Source: Cervus elaphus (taxonomy: Eukaryota > Chordata > Mammalia > Artiodactyla > Cervidae). From it: a stretch of DNA of 64,000 nucleotides. This document shows positions 1 through 10,338 of the stretch, piece by piece (the stretch's first letter is position 1; every line of letters begins with the position of its first letter). The notes beneath the pieces are model-generated. The model did not search any database and was not told the origin of the DNA. It saw only the letters and a list, made by a program, of their open reading frames with translations. The DNA lies in NCBI RefSeq assembly GCF_910594005.1, contig NC_057838.1, forward strand, positions 34,402,001-34,466,000, read 5' to 3'. The position numbers and the translations under genes are program-made.

Positions 1-1841
1 TACCTTATTTATCTGGATATTTGCTTCAGAGATGTTTTCTGTTAAATTTTTTATTCTCTGAGAATTTTTTTTAGGTCATTCTAATATTAACACCAGGAGT
101 ATTTGGGGCTGAAAAGCATGGGTAGTCATATTATTTCCGTTTCTTTAACATTTTTCTCTTGCTTAATTATCTAATGTTGCTCTTCATACCCTTGGGGAAC
201 ACAGCATACTTCATTAACATGGACATTTTAACGAGAGAGAAAACTGGATAATGAATCTATCATTCTGTGTGTTTATCAAGTAACGTTCTCAATGTGGCAT
301 AGTGCCCTTTCTAGACATTTTGTTTCCCTTTGATACACATTGTTCTTCATGTAAATCCCACCTTGAATTCGCTCATCTTGATGATCTCCAAATTTGAACA
401 GTAATAGGTCCCTTTAATTTTGCCACTAATTGTAGAGATAGACCAGTTCCTGACAATAACCTGTACAGATTAGTGACATGTTTGAAAATAACATAATGTT
501 TCCTAGAAGAGTACTGTCTTCTGGATGCATCATTGATTTTTTTCCCCTCCCACCATTCTGTTTTTAATCAAGTATACTGCAGATTTCTTATCAGTGTTAT
601 CAGAGATATGTGAGAAACCCAGCATTTTTGGGGGAATATTTGTGTTGACTCTCTTCAAAAATGCAAGGGTACAAAGAGATTCTGTACCTTCATACAGTCT
701 TTCAAACAGAGTTAGAATACTAAAAAGTTGTTGCACAATTAAATGTTCTAGCTTTATCAACATTAATATTAATTAATCTTCAATATCAAAAAAGAAGAGA
801 CACTTTCAAAATTAATGTCACTGAATTAGCATCATAAATTAGTAATTATTAATATTATGACTTCAAGGTTATGAATGATACATATTTAAGGACAATTAAT
901 GAACAGAATCCTTCTGTGTATTTTATGCAAGGGTTAATATTAACTAGGATAATCCATCCTCTGTAGTAGACCTTAGCTTCATCAACATTTACTTTATGCA
1001 AAGTGGGACCTTATTGAATTCCTGCATTTTATGTATGATGAAACTGACCAAAGGGTAAATGACTTGGTTAAAGTCATATGGTGATGGAGGTAGGATAAGC
1101 TCACAGATCTCCTAAGAATGACTTATTTATTTAAAACCGAACTACTAATGAAGATCAGTTCTTCCCATTCTTGGAACATTTTTAAGTAGGTGTTTCTGGG
1201 GTCTCTCTTATTTAGTGTTTCAGTGACAAGTTGAAAACAATAGTGTCTAATTCAAAGACACAAAGATTGATTTGTAACTAAGTTAGCAGATACCAGTCTA
1301 GGCTAGGTATTAGGTTTTTTTTTTCTTTAATATTGAAAGTTTCAGTGTTCAAAAATGTAATAGTCTTTAGCTCTTTTCATTTTTATTCTGCATACTTGAG
1401 AAAGTTGCTCATATTTCTTCAGGTTTATAAAAACTGAAAACTATTTTAATGGTTTTACATAAATGAAATAACAAGGAACTCAGGGGTGAATTTTTCAAAA
1501 AATGATTACAATATACAGACATAAAAATATGATTTAAATGCATCTTTATAGTGCTATTGGTTTATATTGTGAATATTGCTAATTTAATTAGTACTTTTAG
1601 CTTGTGAATTCAGTACAATGTTTAAAATCAATTTTTATCTTTATGTGAATATCTGTGCCTGTGTGTTTTTATAGGATCTGTCTATGGTAAAGAAAATAAT
1701 ATGTATCCCAAAAGTTACATGAATATATTAAAAAGTGAAAGTGTATAACTCAGTGAATTCCACAAAGTGAACATACCCATTTCACCAGAGCTTAGATCAG
1801 AATAAAACTTTATCAGAACTCTTGAAACCCTCTTCATATAT
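1..1841. other. AT-rich stretch without a recognisable gene
   Basis: The sequence is strongly AT-rich with many short A and T runs and stops in every frame. No exon-like frame longer than about 75 codons is present and I recognise no young repeat. The only thing I can point to is a weak MIR-like segment near 950-1110, listed separately. Confidence 0.6.
950..1110 (-). repeat. MIR-like SINE relic
   Basis: The stretch reads like a diverged reverse-strand MIR core: a 'cattttatgtatgatgaaactga' type block is followed by a 'gacttggttaaagtcatatgg' type block, matching the order fraction-of-transcript boxes take in antisense MIR (lower-case fragments shortened here by description). Divergence is high and ends are uncertain. 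Confidence 0.4.
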
Positions 1842-1856
1842 GATAATCACGATGGT

Positions 1857-2135
1857 GTGATCACTCACTTAGAGCCAGACATCCTAGAATGTGAAGTCAA
1901 GTGGGCCTTAGGAAGCATCACTATGAACAAAGCTAGTGGAGGTGATGGAATGCCAGTTGAACTATTTCAAATCCTAAAAGATGATGCTGTGAAAGTGCTG
2001 CACTCAATGTGCCAGCAAATTTGGAAAACTGTGGCCACAGGACTGGAAAATATCAGTTTTCATTTCAATCCCAAAGAAAGGCAATGCCAAAGACCGCTCA
2101 AACTACCACACAGTTGCACTCATCTCACACGCTAG
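1857..2135 (+). pseudogene. BovB ORF fragment, upstream part of reverse transcriptase
   Basis: This frame gives the conserved BovB stretch leading into the RT fingers, with the peptide NKASGGDGMPVELFQILKDD, typical of RTE elements (in the canonical copies the position after GDG is Ile, here Met). It leaves the coding frame after the peptide KTVATGLENI, where canonical BovB reads through tryptophan-rich residues. A small indel near 2030 therefore breaks the gene. It is a decayed LINE ORF and not a host gene. Confidence 0.85.
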
Positions 2136-2334
2136 TAAAGTAATGCTCAAAAATCTCCAAGCCAGGCTTCAACAATCATGAACCATGAACTTCCAGATGT
2201 TCAAGCTGGTTTAAGAAAAGGCAAGAGGAGCCAGAGATCAAATTGCCAACACCTGTTGGATCATCGAAAAAGCAAGAGAGTTCCAGAAAAACATCTACTT
2301 CTGCTTTATTGAGTATGCCAAAGCCTTTGACTGT

Positions 2335-2832
2335 GTGGATCACAATAAACTGTGGAAAATTCTGAAAGAGATGGGAATACCAGACCACCTGACCTGCCTC
2401 TTGAGAAACCTATATGCAGGTCAGGAAGCAACAGTTAGAATGGGACATGGAACAACAGACTGGTTCCAAATAGGAAAAGGAGTACGTCAAGGCTGTGCAT
2501 TGTCCCCCTGCTTATTTGACTTATATGCAGAGTATATCATGAGAAACGCTGGGCTGGATGAAGCACAAGCTGGAATCAAGATTGCCAGGAGAAATATCAA
2601 TAACCTCAGATATGCAGATGACACCACCCTTATGACAGAAAGTGAAGAGAAACTAAAAAGCCTCTTGATGAAAGTGAAAGAGGAGAGTGAAAAAGTTGGA
2701 TTAAAGCTCAACATTCAGAAAACTAAGATCATGGCATCCGGTCCCATCACTTCATGGGAAATAGATGGGGAAACAGTGGAAACAGTGTCAGACTTTTATT
2801 TTGGGGGTCTCCAAAATCACTGCAGATGGTGA
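2335..2832 (+). pseudogene. BovB reverse-transcriptase core remnant (YADD intact)
   Basis: The 165-residue frame covers the RT palm. It shows the conserved RQGCALSP box at residues 51-58 and the catalytic YADD box at residues 93-96 (bases 2611-2622), followed by the LKSLLMKVKEES and LKLNIQKTKIMASGP blocks of the thumb side. A frameshift near 2805, beside a run of G, ends the frame; the protein continues in another frame from about 2810. The catalytic aspartates are present, but the split ORF and missing endonuclease make an active element very unlikely. Confidence 0.92.
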
Positions 2833-3382
2833 TTGCAGCCATGAAATTGAAAGACGCTTACTCCTTGGAATGAAAGTTATGACCAACCTAGACAGCATAT
2901 TAAAAAGCAGAGACATTACTTTGCCAACAAAGGTCCATCTAGTCAAGGCTATGGTTTTTCCAGTAGTCATGTATGGATGTGAGAGTTGGACTAGAAAGAA
3001 AGCTGAGTGCCGAAGAATTGATGCTTTTGAACTGTGGTGTTGGAGAAGACTCTTGAGAGTCCCTTGGACTGCAAGGAGATCCAACCAGTCCATCTTGAAG
3101 GAGATCAGTCCTAGGTGTTCACTGGAAGGACTGATGCTAAAGCTGAAACTCCAATACTTTGGCCACCTCATGCGAAGAGCTGACTCATTGGAAAAGACCC
3201 TGATGCTGGGAGGGATTGGGGGCAGGAGGAGAAGGGGACGACAGAGGATGAGATGGCTGGATGGCATCACCAACTCGATGGACATGAGTTTGAGTAAACT
3301 CAGGGAGTTGGTGATGGACAGGGAGGCCTGGCGTTATGAGATTCATGGGGTCACAAAGAGCTGGACACGACTGAGCGACTGA
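2765..3382 (+). pseudogene. BovB ORF C-terminal remnant
   Basis: Only the part from about 2810 onward is the true BovB frame; the first 15 or so codons are out of frame. From there it carries the BovB C-terminal region with the blocks SKITADGDCSHEI, NLDSILKSRDITLPTK, MYGCESWT and FELWCWRRLLRVPWTARRS, and it ends in RLSD with the native stop at 3380-3382, where most copies end. The Cys/Trp-rich C-terminus is characteristic of RTE elements. It completes the RT ORF that the previous frame begins. Confidence 0.9.
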
Positions 3383-4074
3383 ACTGAACTGAGAAAAAAA
3401 AAAAAAAGCTCAGAATTTAATTAGATTTCATAGTACCAATAAAATCAACAACTACAATGGGGTGGGGGGGGAGGTATCCAAAAGAATCTACAGAACAAGT
3501 CAAAACATAAGAATAATAAATGTTTTTTTTGAGTCACTGCTGTCAGAATCTTTTTCCTTGCTGGGAGTCACAGTTCACCTCACCTCCCTAGATGCCCTCC
3601 AACACTGTGCTGATCTCTGGACCCACTGAGGGGGCAGCTCAGATTCTAATCTGGTCCTACTCCTGTGTGTTCTTGCCTCCACTGTACACAGCTATCAGAA
3701 CTAGTGAGATCTCTTTTGTGGGAGTTCTCAGTGTCCTTTTATATATTCCATAGAAACAGAGTCTGGCTAGTTAATCATGTGGATTTAATCTGTAGCTTGT
3801 ACAGCAGGTGGGAAGGTTTTGGGTCTTCTTCTCTAGCCACACTGCCCCTGGGTTTCAGTTGTGGTTTTACTTCCACCTCTGCATGTGGATCCTCCACTGG
3901 GGTTTGCTCCAGAGACTATCCTGGAGGACTTGGGTTTGCCCCTGTGAGGGCCAGGTGTGGAGGTGGTACCGCTACTTGGGTCATGGGGGTTCTGGCAGCA
4001 CCAGGTTCTCAGGGGAGTTGGCGGCTAGGGCAGCAGGAAATACAGTGCTCTAGAAGGGTGTGGAAACCAGTATT

Positions 4075-4175
4075 GGCCAGTACCCTCCAGTATTCTTCCC
4101 TGGAGAAACCCCCCTCCCTGACAGAGAAGCCTGGTAGGCCGCAGTCTACAGGGTCACAAAAAGTCAGACACTACT
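4075..4175 (+). repeat. Bov-A-like module embedded in the GC-richer region
   Basis: The bases follow the Bov-A SINE unit: a 'ccagtattctt' block, a 'cctggagaa' block, 'gcctggtaggc', and 'agtcagacactactgaagtgac'-like ending (shortened). It has no tRNA-like head and no A tail of its own, and the surrounding sequence continues without a target duplication, so it seems built into the larger element and not a fresh insertion. Confidence 0.6.
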
Positions 4176-4418
4176 GAAGTGACCCTGCACACATAGACTC
4201 AAGACTTTTTTGCCTGTGGCTGCTCTGCCCCAGTGAGAGTTGAGCATGAAGGTGGTGCAGCTGCTTGGCTTGCGGGGTCACTGGAGACGCCAAGTGTGCA
4301 GGGACACGGACTGCCTCCACCGCAGGAGTTATGGCCCTATCAGAGTCTTTTTTCCAGCCTCCCGTAGCTGGTGATCAGAAGGCCTCTTTGGTCAGGCTTT
4401 CTCCATAGCTCTGCCCGT

Positions 4419-4684
4419 TCAGGCACTTAGAGGGCTCCCTTGCCTGTGGTCCTTCTCTGTTCTTCAGCGTGTCAGGCACATAGACGGGCCTCTTTGGCTG
4501 GGGTCCTACTGTGTAGATCGGTGTGTCAGGCACTTAAAGGGGCACCCTGGGTGGGGTCCTACTCTGCAGATCAGTGAATCAGGCACTTAAAGGGGCACCC
4601 TGGCTGGGGTCCTACTCTGTAGATCGGAGTGTCAGGCATTTGATGGGCCAGCCTCTCTATTGTTCAGCTGCCCATGCTGGTGTG
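4419..4684 (+). repeat. 53-bp tandem repeat, about five degenerate units
   Basis: The marker TCAGGCA recurs at 4419, 4472, 4526, 4579 and 4632, so the spacing is 53, 54, 53 and 53 bp. Units 3 and 4 are nearly identical (shared TCAGGCACTTAAAGGGGCAC); units 1, 2 and 5 are more diverged. The array sits in the putative L1 5' region. Confidence 0.85.
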
Positions 4685-6011
4685 TGGGGAGAGAGAGGAT
4701 ATGGTGATGGATCCACCCCCTGTGCATGACTCAGCAGTATTGCCTTGCTTCCATGGCTGCCCGGCTTTCCTCCACAGGCTTTTCCCACCACAATCTCCTT
4801 GCTCACATCTCCTCAATCCATCTCTCCACAGTCAACAGCAGCCCTCGCCCTGGGATTACTCCACAATCCCCAAACTCCAGCTCCCAACCACTGCACCTTC
4901 CAGGGGACCCACGTTCCTGTCTGGGGTCTGTATGGCTGCAGCAAGGATTGTCTGATTCTCATTCTGTTTAGACTGCCACAGATCAGCTCTTTCACTCTCA
5001 GCCTTAAATGTTCCTCCTCTGACTCAGACAATTGCCCCTGTGTGGGAACTGGACCCCTGCTTCAGTTCCCCCACCTGCCGAGGGCAGGTCCAGTCCTCCT
5101 AACACTCCTGTTTTTTCCCCCTAGTTCCTTTGTCCTACCAAGTTTTGTGTGGTTCTATATATTCTTTACTTCTGGTCAGGGACTCCTGTCCGCTCTCAGC
5201 TAGTGTTCTGCATGCACTTCTGTGTCTGAAGGTGTATTCCTGATGTATCCATGCAGAGAGATGTACTCCACATCCACCTACTCCTGCACCATCTTGTGCT
5301 CCCTCCATCTTTCATTTTTCTCTTTTTCCTTTTTTTGGGAGCCATTTTTTTGGGACATTCAAAAGGAATTACACAGACAGGGAAAATTAGAAAGTAATCC
5401 CACATGCCCTGGGGAAGGTGCACTTCAGACTGATACATGGCACAGAGACAGCCTATAGCACTAACACATACACAAATAAACAAAAAGAAAAAAAACAGCA
5501 AAACTTGGGGAAGGGGGAGAATCTAATTTCCAGAAATATCACATCACTAAATTCAAATGTCTAGTTTTCAACAAAAAAAGCAAAAGCATACCAAGAAACA
5601 GGAAATTATCACCCATCCTAAGGAAAATAACAAACCAACAAAACTGTCCCTGAAACAGATATAAAACTCATAGAGGAAAACATAGGCAAAAACACTCTCT
5701 GACATAAATCATCTGCTGACAGAGGCAGGATCCTCTATAACCTACCTCACAGAGTAAAGGAAATAAAAGCAAAAATAAACAAATGGAACCCAATTAAACT
5801 TAAAAGCTTTTGCACAATGAAGGAAACTATAAGCAAGGTGAAAAGATAGCCTTCAGAATAGGAGAAAATAACAGCAAAAGAAGCAACTGACAAAGAATTA
5901 ATCTTAAAAATATACAAGCAGACCATGCAGCTCAATTCCAGAAAAATAAACAACCCAATCAAAAAATGGGCCTAAGAACTAAACAGACATTTCTCTGAAG
6001 AAGACATAAAG

Positions 6012-6554
6012 ATGGCTAACAAACACATGAGAAGACCCTCAACATCACACATTATCAGAGAAATGCAAATCAAAACCACAATGAGGTACCATTACACGCC
6101 GGTCAGAATGGCTGTTATCAAAAAGTCTACAAACAATAAATGCTGGAGAGGGTGTGGAGAAAAGGGAACCCTCTTACACTGTTGGTGGGAATGCAAACTA
6201 GTACAGCCACTATGGAGAACAGTGTGGAGATTCCTTAAGAAACTGGAAATAGAACTGCCATATGACCCAGCAATCCAACTGCTGGGCACACACACCGAGG
6301 AAACCAGAACTAAAAGAGACACGTGCACCCCAGTGTTCATCGCAGCACTGTTTATGATAGCCAGGACATGGAAGCAACCTAGATGTCCATGGCCAGACAA
6401 ATGGATAAGAAAGCTGTGTTACATATACACAATGAAGTGTTACTCAACTATTAAAAAGAACACATTTGAGTCAGTTATGATGATGTGGATGAACCTAGAA
6501 TCCATTATACAGAGTGAAGTGAGTCAGGAAGAGAGAGATAAATATCGTATTTAA
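6012..6554 (+). pseudogene. L1 ORF2 C-terminal domain remnant
   Basis: The 180-residue frame is the C-terminal end of ruminant L1 ORF2p. It carries the conserved cysteine-rich motif C44-x3-C48-x7-H56-x4-C61, followed by the LWRTVWRFLKKLEIELPYDP block and the family's native stop near EERDKYRI. In a complete L1 this domain binds RNA and supports retrotransposition. Upstream homology continues in broken form back to about 5660. Several substitutions from the common ruminant sequence are present, and no endonuclease or RT domain precedes it. Confidence 0.92.
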
Positions 6555-7070
6555 CGCATATATACGGAATCTAGAAGGATGGTGCTGAAGAATTTATGTA
6601 CAGGGCAGTAATGGAGAAGCAGACATAGAGAATAAACTTATGGACATGGGAAAGTCAGAAAGAGAAAAACCAATACGGTATATTAATGCATGTATATGGA
6701 ATTTAGAAAGATGGTAATGATGACCCTATATGCGAGACAGCAAAAGAGACGCAGATATAAAGAACAGATTTTTGGACTCTGAGGGAGAAAGCGAGGGTGG
6801 GATGATTTGAGAGAATAGAATTGAAACATGTATGTTACCATATGTGAAATAGATGACAAGTCCAAGTTCAATGCATGAAACAGGGCACTCAAAGCCAGTG
6901 CAGTAGGACAACCCTGAGGGATGCGATGGGGAGGGAGGTGGGAGGGGGGTTCAGGATGGGGGTCACATGTATGCCCATAGCTGGTTCATGTCAATGTATA
7001 GCAAAAACTACTACAATATTGTAAAGTAATTAGCCTCCAATTAAAATAATTAAATCAAATTAAAAAAAAA
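6555..7070 (+). other. L1 3' UTR with an internal tandem duplication
   Basis: The region after the ORF2 stop runs to the A tail and shows the typical ruminant L1 end (a GGGAGGGAGGTGGGAGGGGG-type block near 6929, then AGTAATTAGCCTCCAATTA before the tail). Two homologous segments start at about 6546 and 6676: each has a TA-rich block, GGAAT(C/T)TAGAA(G/A)GATGGT, and then a GCAGA(C/T)ATA-type block. The second L1 3' end in the window (10614-11678) carries only one such segment. Confidence 0.8.
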
Positions 7071-7281
7071 GATATTCCTGGATATACTTGACCTTTTGAA
7101 TTTCTGTATAAAATTTACAAGCAGCTTATCAGTTGTTGCTTTCAAAATGCTTGCTGAGATTTTGATTGGGATTACTTTGAATCTATAGGCTGATTTATAG
7201 AAAATATTTTTTGTAATATTAAGGCGTTAGTCTATGAACATTGTATAGTTTTCCATTTAATTAGATTTTATGAACTTATCT
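7071..7281 (-). mobile_element. Ancient L1 fragment (antisense, ORF2 region)
   Basis: The stretch contains the L1 ORF2 antisense phrase 'attttgattgggattactttgaatctatagg' in diverged form (near 7155-7190). It ends where a CHR SINE begins. In antisense order this piece comes from ORF2, whereas the following L1 block starts in the 3' UTR, so it is probably a separate old L1 copy. Confidence 0.65.
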
Positions 7282-7294
7282 CAATACTCTTTTA

Positions 7295-7584
7295 TTTGTT
7301 TATTTTTTTGTGGCTGTGCTGGGTTTTCATTGTTTCTCGGGCTTTCTCTAATTGCAGTGAGCAGGGACAACTAGCAGGGACTACTAGCTGCAGTGCAAGA
7401 GCTTCTCACCGAGCTGCCTTCCCTTGTTGTGGGACACTGGCTCTAGAATGCAGGTTCAGTGGTTGTGGTGCACAGGTTTAGTTTGGCGCCATGGCATGTG
7501 GGATCTTCCTGGATCAGGGGTAGAACTCATGTCCTCTGCATTGGCGGGCAGATTCTTAACGAGTGGGCCACCAGGAAAGCCCGC
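7295..7584 (-). mobile_element. CHR-type tRNA-derived SINE (cetartiodactyl)
   Basis: Read on the minus strand it starts with the tRNA-like head found in CHR SINEs ('gggctttcctggtggcccactcg' type) and continues with the family body ending in the GTGGCTGTGCTGGGT block on the plus side. CHR SINEs occur in whales, hippos and ruminants. The flanks 7282-7294 and 7585-7597 are imperfect copies (both begin CAATACT), fitting a target-site duplication. It interrupts ancient L1 sequence. Confidence 0.85.
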
Positions 7585-8644
7585 CAATACTTTTTAATAG
7601 GATTTATTTTTAGAACTCTTTTAGATTAATAGCAAAATTGAATAGAAAGTACAGAGTTCTCATATATTCTCTGTACCCATACACTCAAAACATTCCCCAC
7701 TATCATCATCTCTAACCAGAGCAGTACATTTTTTACACTGATCAAACTACATTGACACCCGAAGTCTGTAGTTGATAGAAGGGTTCACTCTTGGTCTTTT
7801 ACATTCTGTTGATATTTACACATGTACAATACATGTGTATCCATTATCATGGATACATGATAATGTATCCATGCTTATCATGCAGAAAAGTTTCACAGTC
7901 CTAAAACTCCTCTGTGTTCTGCCTCTTCATTCCAACCTCCCTTTCAGCCTTTGACAACCACCGATCTTACTGTCTCCCTAGTTTTGCCTTTTCTAGAATA
8001 TCATATAGTTAGAATCTTAGAGAAAGTAATCTTTTCAGATTGGGTTCTATTACTTGGTAATATACGTTTACTTTTCCTCCATATCTTTTCACAGCTTGAT
8101 AGCTCAGTTCATTTTAGTGCTAAATAACGATCCATTTTTGGACGTACTGTATCCATTAATTTATCCATTAATTATCCGTTAATTTATCCATTCACCTACT
8201 GAAGGGCATCTTGGTTGCTTCCAAATTTTGGCAGTTATGAATAAAGCTGCTATGAATGTACACGTGTAGGATTTGGTTGGACATAAATTCTTAACTCATT
8301 TGAGTAAATACTAAAGATCATGATTGCTAGATTATATGATAAGAATATATTTCAGTTCAGTTCAGTCACTTAGTCATATCCAACTCTTTGCAACACCATG
8401 GACTGCAGCATGTCAGGCCTCCCTGTCCATCACCAGCTCCCGGAGTTTAGCCAAACTCATGTCCATTGAGTCGGTGATGCCATCCAACCATCTCATCCTC
8501 TGTTGTCCCCTTCCCCTCCTGCCTTCAACCTTTCCCAGCACCAGGGTCTTTTCCAGTGAGACAGTTCTTCACATTCAGGTGGCCAAAATATTGGAGTTTC
8601 AGCTTCAACATCAGTCCTTCCAATGAACACTCAGGACTAATCTC

Positions 8645-8986
8645 CTATAGGATGGACTGGTTGGATATCCTTACAGAGAAGATTCTCAAGAGTCTTCTCC
8701 AACACCACAGTTCAAAAGCATCAATTCTTCGACACTCAGCTTTCGTTATAGTCCAACTCTCACATCCATACATGACAACTGGAAAAAACATAGCCTTGAC
8801 TACATGGACCTTTGTTGGCAAAGTAATGTCTCTGCTTTTTAATATGCTGTTTAGGTTGGTCATAACTTTCCTTCCAAGGAATAAGTATCTTTTAATTTCA
8901 CAGCGGCAGTCGCCATCTGTGGTGTTTTTGGAGCCCCCAAAAATAAAGTCAGCCACTGTTTCCACTGTTTTTCCATCTTTTGCCAT
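8645..8986 (-). pseudogene. BovB ORF C-terminal remnant (copy 2)
   Basis: The frame carries GKTVETVADFIF, NSILKSRDITLPTK, MYGCESWT and FELWCWRRLLRI, all BovB C-terminal blocks. A frameshift after WRRLLRI replaces the usual VPWTARRS sequence, so the native end is lost. It lies downstream of the RT core of the same copy. Confidence 0.88.
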
Positions 8987-9044
8987 GAAGTGATGGGACT
9001 GGATGCCATGATCTTAGTTTTCTGAATGTTGAGCTTTAAGCCAA

Positions 9045-9404
9045 CTATTTACTCTCCTCTTTCATTTCCATCAAGCGGCTCTTTAGTTCTTTTTCACTTT
9101 CTGCCAGAAGGGTAGTGTCATCTGCATATCTGAGGTTATTGCTATTTCTCACGGCAATCTTGATTCCAGCTTGTGCTTCATCCAGCCCAGCATTTCTCAT
9201 GATGTACTCTGCATATAAGTTAAATAAGTAAGGTAACAATATATAGCCTTGGCATACTTCTTTTCCTATTTGGAACCAGTCTGTTGTTTCATGTCCAGTT
9301 CTAACTGTTACTTTCTGACTTGCATACACATTTCTCAAGAGGCAGGTCAGGTGATCTGGTATTCCGAACTCTTTCAGAATTTTCCACAGTTTGTTGTGAT
9401 CCAC
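9045..9404 (-). pseudogene. BovB reverse-transcriptase core remnant (copy 2)
   Basis: This 119-residue frame contains the RT palm with YADD at residues 93-96 (bases 9117-9128, minus strand). The usual QGxxxSP box reads CQGYILLP, so the serine is replaced by leucine; RTs normally keep this position. The frame ends at a stop in the LMEMKEES region. Together with the other segments it shows a dead copy. Confidence 0.9.
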
Positions 9405-9452
9405 ACAGTCAAAGGCTTTGGCATAGTCAATAAAGCAGAAATAGATGTTTTT

Positions 9453-9956
9453 CTAGAACTCTCTTGCTTTTTTGATGATCCAGCAGATGTTGGCAATTTG
9501 ATCTCTGGTTCCTCTGCCTTTTCTAAAACCAGCTTGAACATCTGGAAGTTCATGGTTCATGTATTGTTGAAGCATGGCTTGGAGAATTTTGAGTATTACT
9601 TTACTAGCGTGTGAGATGAGTGCAACCGTGTGGTAGTTTGAGCATTCTTTGGCATTGCCTTTCTTTGGGATTGGAATGAAAACTGACCTTTTCCAGTCCT
9701 GTGGCCACTGCTGAGTTTTCCAAATTTGCTGGCATATGGAGTGCAGCACCTTAACAGCATCACCTTTTAGAATTTGATATAGCTCAACTGGAATTCCATC
9801 ACCTCCACTAGCTTTGTTCATAGTGATGCTTCCTAAGGTCCACTTGACTTCACATTCTAGGATGTCTGGCTCTAGGTGAGTGATCACACCATCATGATTG
9901 TCTGGCTCATGAAGATCTTTTTTGTACAGTTCTTCTGTGTATTCTTGCCACCTCTT
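9453..9956 (-). pseudogene. BovB ORF upstream RT remnant (copy 2)
   Basis: The open frame runs on past the element into flanking L1, but only 9453-9956 is BovB. It contains RWQEYTEELYKKDLHEPDNH, ILECEVKWTLGSITMNKASG, WPQDWKRSVFIPIPKKGNAK and PDVQAGFRKGRGTRDQIANI. A stop separates it from the RT core at 9404. The unbroken length suggests that this copy is fairly recent. Confidence 0.9.
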
Positions 9957-10126
9957 AAGAATATATTTAGTTTTGTTTAAAAAAAAATCTTTCAAACTGT
10001 CTCCTAAAGTGTCTATACCATTTTGCATTCCACTAGGAATAAATGAGAGTTTCTGCTGTTCCACACTGTCATCAACATTTGCTGTTGTCAGTGTTTTGGA
10101 TTTGGGCCATTCTAATAGATGTTTGT

Positions 10127-10338
10127 GGGCTTCCCAGGTGACTCAGTTGTAAAGAATCCACCTGTGATGCAGGAGACATGGGTTCAATCCCTGGGTAGGA
10201 AAGATACCCTGAAAAAGGAAATGGAGACCACTCCAGTATTCTTTCCTGGGAAACCCCATGGACAGAGGAGCCTGGTGGGCTACAGTCCATGGGGTTGTAA
10301 AAGAGCTGGACTTGACTGAGCGACTAAACAACAAAAAT
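10127..10338 (+). mobile_element. Bov-tA SINE
   Basis: It opens with the tRNA-like head GGGCTTCCCAGGTGACTCAG, runs through the 'ctgggtaggaaagat' joint and the Bov-A body ('ccactccagtattctttcctgg'), and ends in GACTGAGCGACTAAACAAC plus A-rich tail. It interrupts the ancient L1 between 'ttctaatagatg' and 'gtagtattg'; possible flanking duplicates are too diverged to call. Confidence 0.95.

Larger units (their letters stand above)
1842..3407 (+). mobile_element. BovB (RTE) LINE, 5'-truncated sense copy 1
   Basis: The sequence follows the second half of the BovB LINE from just before the reverse-transcriptase domain to the 3' terminus, ending in the GAACTGAACTGA-type tail and a 14-base A run at 3394-3407. 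BovB is an RTE-clade non-LTR retrotransposon with an AP-type endonuclease and a reverse transcriptase; the endonuclease half is missing here. The copy is young-looking because long parts of the reading frame are intact, but at least two frameshifts break it. I found no clear target-site duplication. It is the sense counterpart of the antisense copy at 8353-9956. Confidence 0.93.
3540..5660 (+). other. GC-richer region, putative L1 5' UTR
   Basis: This 2.1-kb block is clearly richer in G and C than its surroundings. It contains a Bov-A-like module near 4075-4175, a 53-bp tandem array at 4419-4684, and a stretch near 5230-5310 on vertebrate-type CCATCTT motifs before an A-rich zone. Open frames here (for example 4745-5203) have no recognisable domain. 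I read it as an L1 promoter/5' UTR from position in the element; an endogenous-retroviral LTR or composite is possible. Confidence 0.45.
3540..7070 (+). mobile_element. Ruminant L1 with large internal deletion (putative)
   Basis: The right part, from about 5660, is unambiguous ruminant L1: the 3' end of ORF2, the 3' UTR and an A tail at 7062-7070. The left part, 3540-5660, contains no ORF1 or RT sequence. It looks like an L1 5' region, because the segment 5520-5650 resembles the A-rich block that precedes ORF1 in mammalian L1s. If so, ORF1 and most of ORF2 (several kb) are absent and the two ends are joined near 5655. The alternative is that an unrelated LTR-like or composite element lies next to a 5'-truncated L1. 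I could not find a target-site duplication to decide. Confidence 0.6.
8353..9956 (-). mobile_element. BovB LINE, antisense copy 2, with exact TSD
   Basis: The reverse complement follows BovB from just upstream of the RT domain to its 3' end; the plus strand starts with CAGTTCAGTTCAGTCACT, the BovB terminus. The flanks are exact duplicates of AAGAATATATTT (8341-8352 and 9957-9968), and the host L1 sequence resumes in register. The plus-strand nick would lie in ATTT/AG, close to the T-rich sites LINE endonucleases prefer. 5' truncation removed the endonuclease domain. Three frame segments survive. Confidence 0.96.

Noticed and set aside
3456..3475. G-rich run resembling a quadruplex
   Set aside because: A single broken G run without the spacing of four G tracts; similar runs at 25277 and 34231 are simple-sequence noise.
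7836..7857. 8-bp hairpin TGTATCCA / TGGATACA
   Set aside because: It lies in decayed L1 3' UTR and arises from its repetitive wording; no conserved structure is expected.
8324..8626. Plus-strand open frames across the antisense BovB and L1 copies (for example 8324-8626, 8556-8993, 3665-4177)
   Set aside because: These are reverse-strand or out-of-frame shadows of LINE sequence; the coding strand is the other one or none.
10127..10210. tRNA-like heads of Bov-tA and CHR SINEs as tRNA genes
   Set aside because: They have tRNA-like promoter boxes but no intact cloverleaf; they are SINE heads.
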